Shown here in pieces: positions 23,813-36,971 of a DNA stretch of 64,000 nt. The stretch's first letter is position 1, and each line of letters begins with the position of its first letter. Location: the NCBI GenBank assembly GCA_947044405.1, contig CAMRHE010000017.1:11004001-11068000 (forward strand). The letters are read 5' to 3'. Source of the DNA: Leptodactylus fallax (taxonomy: Eukaryota; Chordata; Amphibia; Anura; Leptodactylidae). The position numbers were made by a program, and so were the translations under genes. The notes beneath the pieces were generated by a model. It ran no database searches and was not told where the DNA came from. It saw nothing but the letters and a program-made list of their open reading frames with translations.

Positions 23813-24813
23813 AGGGATGGCCTCACCCAAAAAAAACCCAAACCACCATTTTTAAAGCATTCAGCTATTGCTGTGGAAGCCTCCTCTACCCATCTATGTA
23901 ATGCACAAGTGGGCCAGTTCTGCCAGAGTGAGAGCAGCTCATAGAAGGTAAATCCAGTGGGGGACATCCCCCTATCATAGCAGTAAGCCCTAATAGGGCA
24001 AAAAGAAAGGGGGTGTCTTTCAGTGTGCACGGAGAACAGTCCGAGGGTGTCTATAATGAATGAAAAAGCTTTGTGTTTCCTTCAGCTTCATCTGTTTATG
24101 ATACTAATCAGTCTTCTATTGTAACACGAGAACACTTGGAGATGGCTTAATGAATGCAGAACAACGTTACTTTTTACGTGACACACGGGGCATATACCAG
24201 TAATTTAATAGGCGTTCGTCATCGAGTGTTACAGAATAAAGCTTGATTTTAAGATTTCTACTTCCAAATGAGAGAAAAACTTGAGTTATATGGTGGATGT
24301 GTATAATCTTTATAACTAGCGTTAATTTACTTGGACCGTGGGAGTGTAAAATACTGTGCACACTGTACTGTAATTCAACAATTTTTTACGTCATCCCCAA
24401 CAGGCTAAATTAGTCTGAAGATTATTGTTGGAATTTAATCCAGAAATTCAAGGTTTACTTCTGATTTGAAGGTAGACAACTTCATTTTTTCCACTGCTTT
24501 GGCTACAGATAGAACTTGGGCTGGACACAAATTCTTACTAAATTTTGAATGGCAAATTTTTTGAATGATATTATTTCAGGAGAGTAACATTGGCCAACGT
24601 CAAGGGACAATACAATTTGATGTCCCTTGGGCTGCTAGTTAAAATAATCAACAAGGTTATATACTTTTATCAATGGTTAACTTAAAGGGATTGTCTGCTG
24701 TAGTTCACTATATTATTTAAAGTCAAAAGTAGTATCCACCATGGCTCTACACTTTGGAGGACCATAAGAATAATGGTTGTCATTGATGTCCATTGATTTC
24801 AGTGGATAAGTTA

Positions 24814-25723
24814 CACACGTGGACAAAATTGTTGGTACTCCTCGTTTAATGAAAGAAAAATCCACAATGGTCACAGAAATAACTTGAATCTGACAAAAGT
24901 AATTTGCCCAACTATATGTTGACAAGCCACAAAGCTTCTGGGAGAATGTCCTATGGACAAAAATTGAAATTTTTGGCAAGGCACATCAGCTCTATGTTCA
25001 CAGACGGAAAAATGAAGCATATCTTGAAAAGAACACTGTCCCTACTGTGATATATGGAGGAGGTTCTTCTGTTCTGGGGCTGCTTTGCTGCATCTGGCAT
25101 TGGGTGTCTTGAATCTGTGCAGGGTACAATGAAATCTCAAGACTATCAAGGGATTCTAGAGAGAAATGTGCTGCCCAGTGTCAGAAAGCTTGGTCTCAGT
25201 CGTAGGTCGTGGGATAATGATCCAAAACACACAGCTAAAAACACCCAAGAATGGCTAAGAGGAAAACATTGGACTATTCTGAAGTGTTCTTCTATGAGCC
25301 CTGACCTAAATCCTATTGAGCATCTTTGGAAGGAGTTGAAACATGCCGTCTGGAAAAGGCACCCTTCAAACCCGAGACAACTGGAGCAGTTTGCTCATGA
25401 GGAGTGGCCAAAATACCTGCTGAGAGGTGCAGAAGTCTCATTGACAGTTACAGAAATCGTTTAATTGCAGGGATTGCCTCAAAAGGTTGTGCAACAAAAT
25501 ATTACATTAAGGGAACCATCATTTCTGTCCAGGCCTGTTTCATGAGTTTTCTTTTTAAAAAAATTCTGTTGAAGCCTGGTTGGAAAGCAATGTCTGACTT
25601 TCATTTGTTCATTTTCATAGAATTTTTATATATTATTACTTTTGTCAGATTCAAGTTATTTCTGTGACCATTGTGGGTTTTTCCTTCATTAAACGAGGGT
25701 ACCAACAATTTTGTCCACGTTTG
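24814..25723 (+). mobile_element. Internally deleted Tc1-type element, DD34E, dead
   Basis: The element is 910 bp, with terminal inverted repeats of about 90 bases (24814-24903 and 25635-25723). The repeats carry GTGGACAAAATTGTTGGTAC and ATGGTCACAGAAATAACTTG. TA flanks both ends (24812-24813, 25724-25725). The N-terminal half of the transposase is missing and the rest is broken. Confidence 0.9.
24920..25500 (+). pseudogene. Tc1 transposase remnant, C-terminal half
   Basis: Reading across frames gives a Tc1 transposase from about the first catalytic region onward. ENVLWTKIEIFGKAHQLYVH lacks the Asp normally found after LWT, apparently a two-codon loss. A frameshift follows near 25045. An open stretch (25054-25464) then carries LLFWGCFAASGIGCLESVQG, WDNDPKHTA with the second Asp, and SPDLNPIEHLW with the Glu. 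The two are 34 residues apart, the standard DD34E spacing. Residues expected before DNDPKH are missing, and a further frameshift occurs near 25410-25430. It cannot make an active enzyme. Confidence 0.85.
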
Positions 25724-26153
25724 TATAATGCTTGCCTCTTCTAAGCAGATAACTTCTCAGGTGTATCTACAGTTTAAAAATGGGGTTGTCTACTCCAAAC
25801 AATCTTTTTTCCAAAACAAAAAGTAACCATAGACAGAGCAGAAGTAGACACAAAAGCTTTCAGGTTCAGAAATTGATTTCATTGATTTCTGATGAAGTCC
25901 CATGGATGTGTCCAAATGTCTTGATTTGACCATTACTAAATAGAACATAACCCTGGATAACAAAGACGACTCTACTTTTTGTTTGGGCTAATTTTTTTTT
26001 TTTTTACACGAGAACCCATGTATTCATTAAACAAAAGCCCTTTCAGTTCAGTGTGTAACACGTACCTAACCTCCACATAGTGCAGCTACCATATGTTTTG
26101 TCTAATGTTTGACCCTTCTTCTTCCTCTACAAGACCCAGCCTGTAGGCCTGGA

Positions 26154-26189
26154 CAAAAGATAGCTTATGTCCAGGCCTACTAAAAATTA
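26154..26189. repeat. Small perfect hairpin
   Basis: TAGGCCTGGACA and TGTCCAGGCCTA are perfect 12-bp arms around a 12-base loop. It may be a degraded MITE or chance. Confidence 0.5.
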
Positions 26190-26618
26190 CCTGTTGTTCT
26201 TATCTTTATATGATGATTGGAATATTTGGATGTTCAGGGGTTAATCATAATAAAATCTCCATATATTACTGGATTTCCCTCAGTAATAGCGTTAGTAACT
26301 CTAAAAGTAATTCTTTACTAGGATCCGACAATGGCTGTTACCCTGCTTGTTGATGGGCTCCAAGTAGTGATATTTTTTCTACACTTACTGGAATGAAAAC
26401 CAAACTGAATAAAAGGGGAAAATCCCAAAAAAACAACAAATAAATAATAAGATGCTTTATTTTACACCTTAAATTTATAATGACTATAAATATTAAGTTT
26501 TCTACAAATTAAATGATCACTTTACGGCATGTTGAAAAGGTCCTAATCATAGTTCCCGTCTATATAGATCATATTGTACTTGGCCATGTCTTACACGGTC
26601 AGCATCAGGACTTTACTA

Positions 26619-26750
<132 letters not shown>

Positions 26751-27050
26751 TTAATTTAATCTGGAACATTTTAATTCTTTGAGGTCATAGACTTAAAAAG
26801 TCCATCAACCCCCATCTTTACCTTGACACGCATGCTCAGCTTGGCTGTATAGACATATTTCTATAAGATACAGCAAAATGATATGTGACTACCAAACCAA
26901 TCTGACAACACTTTTGTTGGGGGAGGGGGAGGATAATAGATTTTTTTTGTTTTTCCGTATGACTGTGTCAGGGTCCACTACGCCCCTTATAGACCGTAGC
27001 CTGGTGGAATCCACCAACAAATATGTAATATCTATAAAACAGCTTTGTTT

Positions 27051-27356
27051 TTAAAGGGTGGGATACAAATATTTGGTAAAGATGCAGAAAGCGGTAAAAA
27101 AAATAGCTAGCCGATTCTGTTCTGACACTTCCCAATTCCCTGCTGGTCTCTACTTCCTGGTCCTATCTTGACACACAGGAAATGCCTGTTCAGCCAATCA
27201 TAGGCTTAGGCAGCTCATCACTGTGCCCAGTGTCTGTCTCAGCAGGCACTTTCCGTGCGTCAAAATGGGAGCAGGAAGTAGTGACCAGCATGGTCAGAGT
27301 AGGCAATGCAACGACAGGGGTGAGGAAACACCAATAATGTTTATTCAATGTTTTAA
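27051..27356. mobile_element. Family J MITE
   Basis: TTAAAGGGTGGG lies at the left and TTTTAACCC at the right. It shares CACACAGGAAATGCCTG and TCAGCCAATCA with 20816-21114. Confidence 0.65.
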
Positions 27357-28074
27357 CCCATTCCGTAACTTTGCTAAACCGTTTTATCCGCCTATGTGCA
27401 CACCACACGTAAAAAACAAAAATAATCACAACTTACTTTTTTTTGTGTGTCACTATGCAATGTTACAACCCCTAAACACAGACAATTGATCTGCACTTGT
27501 GATTTTGTTAAGTGCAATACACCAAAAAAGCAGACAGAGGGAGCCGGTTATCACAAATCTACGCATTAACACCATAAACACGGTATTCCCAATTCCACCC
27601 TCCCCCACTACGTGCAGTTGTTAAGGGATTTGCTCAGCTTCCTGCTTCACCAAGCACTATCTGAACTGCACAGATGACTGGTTTGTTCTGTGTGAGGAAT
27701 TAATATCTCCTTCCGAGACACCATGTATCGTGAGATGGCCAGTTTGAATAAATACCACTTCATGCACTAGCCGGATCTGCGAATCTTCAGATTGTCACTG
27801 ACTCGGATTGAAGGGGGAAAAAAAACCAATGCGGAGTGAAAACTGCCATCCGTGAGCAAATCACGTCCTGAAATATTAACACTGGAAGCTTTCAAGTAGA
27901 TTTAGAAAGCATGTCCATCAGGAGAGAGCGCCAAAGCAAGCGGAGAGGGAAGTGGTGACCAGATTGGGAACAGTAGAGGGATTGTATCGGGGCAGACAAT
28001 TCTACTATAGCCATGATGTGGGTTAATACATTTCAGTTCAGGAGATTTTCTCTCGACATTTATCACTTATTAAT

Positions 28075-28400
28075 TGATGATCCTTTGGGTAGATCATTGT
28101 CCTTAGGTCATCCATTGAAGATCAGCGGGGTCAGACACCGGAAGATTGGCTGATCGAAGCAACAGCGCAGTCCCTGAGCACTGTCTGCCCTTCCCAGGCC
28201 AGCTGATGTCACATTCACCCATCACATGGGCTGATCGTAGCTCAGTCCCCATCATGTGAATGAGGCTGAGTTGCGATACCAAGCACAGCCACTATATAAA
28301 TGTATCGCATTGGGCTTGGTAAGTAATGAAGAGGCTTCAGCGCTCACCCAAGTTGGACCGCAGTCGATGTTCAATTGATGACCTATACTAAGGACCAGGT
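28075..28400. repeat. Family I MITE
   Basis: GTCCTTAGGTCATC near the left end is inverted as GATGACCTATACTAAGGAC near the right. The centre has GAGGCTGAGTTGCGATACCA and AAGCACAGCCACTATA, also found at 63880-63950. Confidence 0.65.
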
Positions 28401-28405
28401 AGTAA

Positions 28406-28808
28406 ATGGGTTGTCCAGAATTTAGAGCATCCTGTGGGGTGGCCAGGAGAGGTATAAAATAATAAAAAACACACAACATGCTCACCTATCCCCTATGCTC
28501 AGTTGTCTGCCGCCGGTGCCCTGTCTGTCTCCTTTTGGGGTCATGTTGCCTGTAGCCCTGAGGCTCACATGACCACTGAGACCAATCGGTGAAGCCATGA
28601 CATATGTGAGTGATGACGTCTGAGACCTGAGGCCACCGATTTGGTCTCAGCAGTCACGTGAGCCTTAGGGCTTCCAGGATCATGGCCCCAGCACAAGACA
28701 GAAAAGGCTCTGGCAGCAGACAATGGAGCGAATGGGACATGCTTCTTTATTTTTTTATTTTATTTTACTCCTCTGGCCACCACAGGGGTTGCTCCAAACC
28801 CTACCCAA
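28406..28808. repeat. Family B palindromic MITE
   Basis: The ends are inverted (TGTGGGGTGGCCAGGAG on the left, CTCTGGCCACCACAGG on the right). The inner arms are GGCTCACATGACCACTGAGA and AGCAGTCACGTGAGCC. Confidence 0.7.
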
Positions 28809-28812
28809 CTCC

Positions 28813-29014
28813 CTATAGAGAGATTGTCCAGCATTAGAGATATATAGCAGCTTGTTTCCAAAAATAGCACCACACTTGTCCACAGGTTGTACCTGGTATT
28901 GCATGCCTTCATATCAATGGAGATGAGCTGCAATACCAATCATAACCTATAGATAGGCGTGGTACTCTTTCAGAAAAACATGGCTGCTGTCCAAAAACTG
29001 GACAATCCCTTTGA
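28813..29014. repeat. Family A MITE
   Basis: GATTGTCCAGCATT at the left and ACTGGACAATCCCTTTG at the right are inverted ends. The core arms are GGTATTGCATGCC and GAGCTGCAATACC. Confidence 0.7.
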
Positions 29015-29911
29015 AATGAAAGTAGCACATTAAAAATACAGTCCGCAGGCAGAATGTTATAGAGCGGGAGGAGCTGAGCTGACTGATGATGTTTTGTGGG
29101 AAAAGTAATGGAATAAGTTGTATATCATCCATGTTAATCTCTGCTCATTTTGGACTTAGGCGGTCCTACTCTATGATTGACAGCTATCTCTGTATGTACA
29201 CTTATACAGGGAAGCCTGTCAATCACTGAGTAGAACCGCCTACTGGACTCCTAAAGCCAAGACAAGTTATACTGAATCCTGACCCAGATATATCCATGTG
29301 CTCAGCTCCTCCTGCTCTATAACATGCTGACCGCAGACTGGATTGCCTTTCCATGTGACAGGTTCAATTTAGGGATTGCACCAACTGTCTATAGGTCCTC
29401 AGATAATGCCAAATGGGAATACAAGTCTTCCAGCTGTCATCTGTCGAGTGTTTAGCAAATTACTTTTTACTATATTCATTTTTTGGAATACTGGGTGACA
29501 ACCAATGGTCACCATTACAGCTCCAGAATCTCGAGCACAGTTTAGGGCTGACCTACTGAGATGGCGGAAAAGTCGCTGGTGGGCCCTGGTTCTGTCACAA
29601 TACTAATTGTCCTCAAAAGTCCAGCAGAAGACAATCCCAATTGGAGCCAATCGATTGACCCTGGGGTCTACTTCTTTAGAATTGTATCACAAATAACGAA
29701 TTAGATCTTATGAATGATACATCCAATAATAACTACTAAGGTTACAATACAATCAAAGGTGTAGAATAGTTCTGTATACCCTGAAGGCCCTCAAAAACAT
29801 TTCCTTTGGTGGCCCCAATAAATCCAGTAGTCAGAAACCAGTGAAAGTAAAAAATCTCACAATAAAAGACAAAATAAGAGCATAAATAAGATAAAAAAAA
29901 TACAAGACTTA

Positions 29912-30151
<240 letters not shown>

Positions 30152-30950
30152 TCAGCATAATCCGTGGAGAACATACACATAAGAGAGGCACAAAGCACGA
30201 GGTCATCCTGGCCCTGAGGTTTTCATGGAGATGAGCTTGTTGTCAGACAGTAGTGACACATGAGTGTGAACTACTACGACACCTAGACATACAGGAAGCC
30301 ACTGTACATCACCAGACGTTGACACCCTCCACCTCCAAACCCCTATTATGTTTATGGGAAAAAGAAGCCCCTGAAACCAAAACCACAAGTGGATTCCATT
30401 GGATTAAGAGTCTCAATATGAAACCTATTCAGGAGGAGTGAGCACACTGTGCTATACAGGTGCACAAAAGCCTCCATTTAAATGTCGACATGGGGAAATT
30501 TGCAAAAAAAAAAAAAAATCAAAGGAGTCTCATGACTAAGTTCTAACTCTGCTCCCAAACTTCTACTCTTGTGCCAGCTCAGTCTTCCTGAACATTAGCT
30601 TTGTCCAAAATAATGGCCAGGATTAGAATACATGCCGGTGGTGGCTCAAAAGCAATGGACATTGCCATCATTGTGTGAACGTTCCCACACCTGGGCACAA
30701 CACACAGCAAAGTGCTGGTTAGTATTACCAGTCATAAGAAAACGGGAGCGGGAGGGGAGATCAGAGAGCTGTACAATATTTCAAAGATCTTCTTCTAGGG
30801 TCCCTGAAATAAACTGCTGTAAATGTAGGGTGTCCTCCTATTGGGACAGCCAATGACCAAATATAAACTGCTGTATGTGAAAACTCAACACTAAGTCTTC
30901 AGTTCCCTTGCAGCACCACCACAGGCCAGATTAAGTATTACACTGTTCCT

Positions 30951-31245
30951 TTAAAGAGGACTTATGACCAACTCCATCACCTCTAACTCTGAGTAGCCTT
31001 CAATAGTCACTGCTCTACCGATTCTGGTACATTTGGAATTTTTTCTCTAGCCCCCACCATTCCTGAGCAATCAGTGTTGTTAGTTTCAGCACAGTCATGT
31101 TCTCTGCTGTCAAGTGGGCGGTCCCTGTCTGGCTGCTACGGACAAGGACCGTCCACCAGAATATTATTCTGAACGTGATTTCTCAGGAATGATGAGGGCT
31201 AGAGAAAAACTTCCAACTGCGCCAGAATCAGTGGAGCCTCTTTAA
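30951..31245. mobile_element. Family E MITE with TTAA at both ends
   Basis: TTAAAGAGGACTTATGACCA starts at 30951 and GAGCCTCTTTAA ends at 31245. CTCTAGCCCCCACCATTCCTGAG pairs with CTCAGGAATGATGAGGGCTAGAG. Confidence 0.8.
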
Positions 31246-31481
31246 AGTCACAAGAATGTGTCAGGTCCTCCAGAGCAAGAGACATTCTCTACTCCGATTG
31301 ATCGAGGGAACTGAACAGTAGACTACTAGCCAAAAATGGTGATATATTTTGCACGTACGGCCTGAAATCAAGCAATACATTCTTTAATGTCTCTACTTTA
31401 TTTACCCAGGCATTAAAGTCACTTCACCCTCCATCAATGTTCTATTCATGGAAAATCCCTTTAAATCTATTATATTCTGCC

Positions 31482-31886
31482 TTAAAGAGGAACAGTCACC
31501 AAATCAATTAAAGAAAAAGTGGGGATTACAGATCCTTTAGACAATGCTAACCTGGCCGTACACTTTAGAGACCTGGGAGTCACAGACCGTGTACCTTATG
31601 TTTTTGGAGCGGAGGCTAGCTATGACCTCCTTTATTTTAAAGTTTTAACATTTTTTTTAATTTGAATTTAAATTTTCATATATTGAATTTTATTATTCAT
31701 TTTGGAGACTTTGTATGACATTTGTAGGATTGCTTACCCCTTAAACTTGACATAAATTGATAGGGAAAAAATGAAGAGGCTTGGTTCTCCCCTGTACTGC
31801 AGAATGTAAAGGGGTAACCTGTAGAATTTTCTAGATCTGTACACTCCATGTTTTGTGTCCTTATAGGGTTGACAGATTCTTCTTTA
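31482..31886. mobile_element. T2-like MITE sharing a TTAA with its neighbour
   Basis: It starts TTAAAGAGGAACAGTCACC and ends GACAGATTCTTCTTTAA. The final TTAA (31883-31886) is also the start of the family A copy that follows. Confidence 0.65.
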
Positions 31887-32085
31887 AAGGGCAATGACAT
31901 TAAAAAAAAAAAAAAAAAAGTTGCTAATTTCTTTTAAAAATTGCTCCACACCTGTCTACAGGTTGTGTCCGGTATTGCAACTCATTTCCAGTGGAGAGAA
32001 TAGGGCCGAGCTGAAGTGGCGCACACAAGTGGTGGACAGGTGTGCCGCTGTTTCTGAAATCAAGTCTCCCAGATAACTCCTTTAA
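31883..32085. mobile_element. Family A MITE with TTAA at both ends
   Basis: TTAAAGGGCAATGAC starts at 31883 and AACTCCTTTAA ends at 32085. The core is GGTTGTGTCCGGTATTGCAA, with GTGGACAGGTGTGCCGC as the inverse of its start. It holds an A17-18 run at 31901-31919. Confidence 0.7.
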
Positions 32086-33174
32086 CTATCTAATTTTCCA
32101 TGCAGTAGATAATTGAGGCGTCCCGGCTCCCCTCCCACATCTTCACCGTATTGTTCTCTGGGGCAGAGTCTTACTTCATAGTTTCTGTGGAACAATTAGA
32201 AGACGGCCGCCCTTTTGTTTGCTGCAGATAATAGCTGGGTTGTAGGACAGACTACTGCCGCTCTCTGCTCAGGGCTCACAATAGCCTAAATACTTTCTAT
32301 TTGGACCTCTGGGCTTCATGAATGGCCGTGGGCCAGGAACACAATGAACGTCATAGGTTTAGGATTCTGTTCCGCTTACTTTGCAGTTAGTAGGTGTTAC
32401 TAAAGTGTTAATGTGTCACTAAGTGGTGACATCTCTATTACTATGCATTGTATGGAAAGTGCAAGTAACATGTTAGAATTGCTAATTGTCATGCTAATTA
32501 GTTATCATTATTAACACTTTGTATAAGGTACAGTGGCAGCCAGCAGCAACACTGCAACTCTCAATATGCGCTGTCGGGGCATGCTGGGAGTGGTAACTGA
32601 CTAACTATATAAAGAAACTTCCATAACCTGCACAACCCCAAAAATTGCAAACTGACAGACCATAGAAGGGTGAATATCATACTAGCCAATTCTACCAGAA
32701 CTGGGAAGCTTCTGAAAGGAAGGGGGAACCTCTCGGATCCCAGAAGAGTGGGCCGATCTCCTGGGCCTGGCGGATGCTCCTGTACCTGCTGGGCTCTCTC
32801 TTATTTTACAGGTGACCTGAGCATTTTATGTATCAGTCACATCCCAAAAAAATGGGCATGGCCAGCCCGTTGCTTTCTCACATCATAAAAAAAGTGATGT
32901 GTGATGCCCCAAAAACGGGCCAAGCCACAGAAATAAGCTGCATCGTCTCGCCCCAAAATTTTCTGGCCACTGTTCTCCCATATTACACTTAGGTTGCCAA
33001 GTATGGTATATACCATATGTATCTCCCCAACCTTTTTGCATTCTGCAACAGCCTTTTTTATATTCTGTATACCTTGCACTGCCGCTACTAAGTAGACGGA
33101 CAGAGATAAACCTTGAACACGCTACAGCGGTATCAACCCTAAAACAGCTTCAGCAGGAGTTTCAAGAGTCAGAC

Positions 33175-33536
33175 CCTCATAGACCTGATATTCATGGCCT
33201 AGCCTAGGGATAGAGCATCAATATCCTGGTCCCAGAATGCAACAAATCTGCTCCCACTTATCTAGGTCACTAATATGACATCACAGGAATCAGACCCAGA
33301 ACCACCAACCATCAGCTCATCTGTATACAGTGTAACTTCCGGAAGCAGATGGATCAGTACACTGTGAGGTTACCTGGCCCAGCCCACTACACAGTGTACA
33401 GAGTCTGTCTGCTTCTGGTGAGATACACTGCAATAGTTAATTGGCGATGGTACTAGGTATCAGACGCTATAATCTCATATTAGTGACCTGTCCTAAGGAT
33501 ATATCATTAATATTAGTTCTTGGATAACCCCTTTAA
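33175..33536. repeat. Family I MITE
   Basis: GATATTCATGGCCTAG at the left is matched by a degenerate inverse near the right end, which closes with ATAACCCCTTTAA at 33524-33536. CACTGTGAGGTTAC and GTAACTTCC sit in the centre. Confidence 0.55.
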
Positions 33537-33644
33537 GATTACATTAAGAATCTGCACAGAAAGATGAACAGAAAAACAACATGGTGTTAAAAGCCCGAGA
33601 TTCACTTTAAAGTAAAAATCTCTTCTTCTTCAAAGCTTCCACCT

Positions 33645-34060
33645 TCAAAGGGAATGTGTCAAGGATATCTTTTTTTTTTACTAATTAAAACCAGATATTG
33701 AAACATTCTGTTACTTCTAATTTACTTTTATTATCTCATTGTAGATTTTTGTTTTCTATTTTTTCTATGGGGGCGGCCATCTTGCCTGAACTACTGATAA
33801 CAATATTCAGAGAGATAATTTACAATATCCACATGAACCTGTAGACTGGAGATATTCATTGACTTCTATGGGATGATATTGTGGGCATGCTCTGTGACCT
33901 ATGCATAGGTCAGTGTACAGAAAGGAAGAGGTGGTGAGCTGGGGCCATCACCTATTGTCAGTGGTGACTTATGTGCTGTCTATATATAGGAGATACCTTT
34001 CTGAATGAATCCTGTCTGTGATAAGAATGATGACTCCTGAGAAGTGATCTCTACAGAACA
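33645..34060. repeat. Family L MITE, degenerate copy
   Basis: AAAGGGAATGTGTC at the left and GGGGGCGGCCATCTTGCCTGA inside match the better copy at 45321-45765 read in reverse. Confidence 0.55.
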
Positions 34061-34348
34061 GGGAGAGCAAGATTATCCAGGATTATTTTCATATAGAAAA
34101 GGGCATGAAAAATGGAAAAAAAAAAAAAAAAAAAATCTAGAACTTGGTAAAAAATATATTCAGCATAAATCAAGGTCATTTTATATAAATAAAATGTATT
34201 ATTATTCTTCCCATTCTCCCAGACATCCACCTTGAAATGTTGGAAATTAAGTTTCCAATTGGTATGATTGGAACATGCAACTAAAAATAAAGATATGGGC
34301 TGCTAAAACGGAGGGAAAACTTAAGACATCTCCAAGGATAAGAACCTA

Positions 34349-34660
<312 letters not shown>

Positions 34661-35230
34661 TTAAATAAAATACAACCTCCATTTACTTGTTATTTCTTCT
34701 CTTTTATTGGAAGACCCCGCAATTTCTCAGTCCTAACAGTATGGGGGAAAACTACTACTACGTTTCCCGGCAGAGGCAAGAGGGATTCTTTGTTCCTTCT
34801 GGGTTACTTGAGCTGCATTTACTGGGAGGATTGAGGAGCGCATTGTTGAAGATCATTCATTGCAGAGATTTAAAACAAAAGGCAGCTGGGCTGAATAGCA
34901 AAACTTCATCTCGCTGCGAATTTCAATTAGCAATCCTGGTCCAAGTGAGCTATTGTACAATGTGATGTCAGATTTAGAGCGCGCCGACAGAAAATATAAA
35001 ATTCATTACTCCTTTCACCCTGAGAACTGAAGAATGGGAGGAATGACCCATATTATCGAGCTGCTCTCATTTCTTTGACCAGGGAAGGAGTTTTTTTTTC
35101 CCCCCATCCTGCTCACAAACGTGAAAAAAGGACCCCGTAGACCCAGGATTAAGCAGTGAGCAGAGGGAGGCAGCTGCCACAGTTTATGTCACTTCAACTA
35201 ACTTTTTGAGCTATTTTTGTATGACTTATA

Positions 35231-35233
<3 letters not shown>

Positions 35234-35279
<46 letters not shown>
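35234..35279. repeat. (TA)n microsatellite
   Basis: About 23 AT dinucleotides, nearly perfect, followed by TGTATGTATTG. Confidence 0.95.
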
Positions 35280-35287
<8 letters not shown>

Positions 35288-35418
35288 TGTAAAAAAATAA
35301 ATAAATGGTGAGTTTGGATGCTGTGGTCATGCTCTTAAGACAAAAATTACAATTTTTTATAAAAAAATAAAAATTAATTTTCAAATGCAATTATTTAGGT
35401 ATTTTATGTATTCTTGAC

Positions 35419-35720
35419 TTAAAGGGCTTGCTATGGTTTAGAGAACGCATTGAGTACTTGGATATGGTACTAAAATGTCAGTAAATGGTTGGGGGCTACA
35501 TTTAGAATTTCCAGAAAGCAATTACAAAAAGTGTCTAACTCTCTGGAGGACCCAGCATGTCCATGAATTACAGGGACAACCCATTGATTCAATTGGGTAC
35601 CATGTAATACTTTATTTAACCAGTGGTGGTGCTGCGGTAAAACTGTAGCTCACCATATGATCAGCAAAACTGACCCAGATGATTGCAATTTGAGATAGTT
35701 TGATAAAATTGCAAAATGTC
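35419..35720. repeat. Family G copy
   Basis: It starts TTAAAGGGCTTGC and holds CATGTAATACTTTATTTAAC and GTGGTGGTGCTGCGG, shared with 3360-3500 and 47430-47792. Confidence 0.6.
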
Positions 35721-36600
35721 TAATTTCTATTCATAGTAGAAATTAGACTAGTTATAAAATAAAAAAGCAAACTGACTGGCACTTATGGAATCCCGACTGG
35801 TGCGCTATTAATTCACTAGGTAACATCAAAGGTGGTACACATATAGGAAAAGTGACCTGTATAGACACCACTAATACACTAAAAAACTGAAATAAATGGG
35901 TTGGTTTCATAGGAAGCCCTAGTGGTTGTTGGGTAGGAGCGCCTAAATAGTAGCCACTAACTTCTGAAATGTAAGTCAAATCACAAAAGTAAAAGTGTAA
36001 CCCTAACCCATAGCTTGTGATACCTGGTCCACACAGAACTCATACCAGTCTATTATATTTGTTGTACTGTGATCTATGTACTACAGACATTTCTGGTGGT
36101 ATTCCACCAACTGGACCTTCTGACTGGAGAGTCCACTATCTAAACCAACAGCCCCACATCAGAAAATATTCCCAATACTCTAGGTCCATGAGTGTCTAGC
36201 AGAAGCAAAAGACAAGTATGGACCACTTCCAGGGCCCTGCCTGGCGAATCACATTCTACCCAGTATCTCGAAACAATGGAAGGAACAGGTTTTCAATAAG
36301 CTTGCAAAGTATCAAACTCTTCTGAATGTTGGGTGCTCCTATGTCCCATCCTACGTTCCCAAAGGCAGATATCCTTGTCCCTATTTTAGGCTTTAAAACT
36401 TAACTCCTGTTACCAGATGCCAGGGATCATAGCTAGGGTAAACATGCTCTACCTCACAAATCCCCAACATTTTATTTCTCAGGAGCCATATACAACTTTG
36501 ACGGTAAGGAACCACATTCAAGTGGTCTGCAATATTGGCAATTACTAATACATATGGTTGTAGGAATGCTATGGCAAGCCACACAAATGGGTGGAGAGTA

Positions 36601-36971
36601 CAGATGAGCGAATCTGTTCATAACAAACCAGATTCATTAGGAATTTTCCAAGAACTTCAGGTTTGGCCAAAATTGAAATTTTGGGGGTTCCCCACCCATG
36701 AATCATTATTATACATTGGGGTTCCTTCAGGAGGCTGGAAGAGAACCAAAAGGTGACTGTAGAGGAGCACTGAATGCCACGAGGGAGCCTAGGAGGGGTG
36801 AGGGAAGAGAGTATGACTGTTTATTTCCCCGAACCTCCCTCGACCTATTATACTTTGGGGTCTGAAGAGACTCTAGAGTATAAGAATTGTACTTCCGGTT
36901 CTAAATTAAACTGACTATTGAACTTCTCGAATATTAATAAATCGAATCTTGCGAGGTTCGCCCATCTCTTG
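36601..36971. repeat. MITE with GATGAGCGAA/TTCGCCCATC ends
   Basis: The left end CAGATGAGCGAATCTG and right end GAGGTTCGCCCATCTC are imperfect inverted repeats. The centre holds no gene. Confidence 0.6.

Noticed and set aside
25404..25667. 87-codon frame in the second Tc1 element
   Set aside because: It starts with AKIPAERC, the shifted C-terminal end of the dead transposase, then runs into the terminal repeat. It is not a separate gene.
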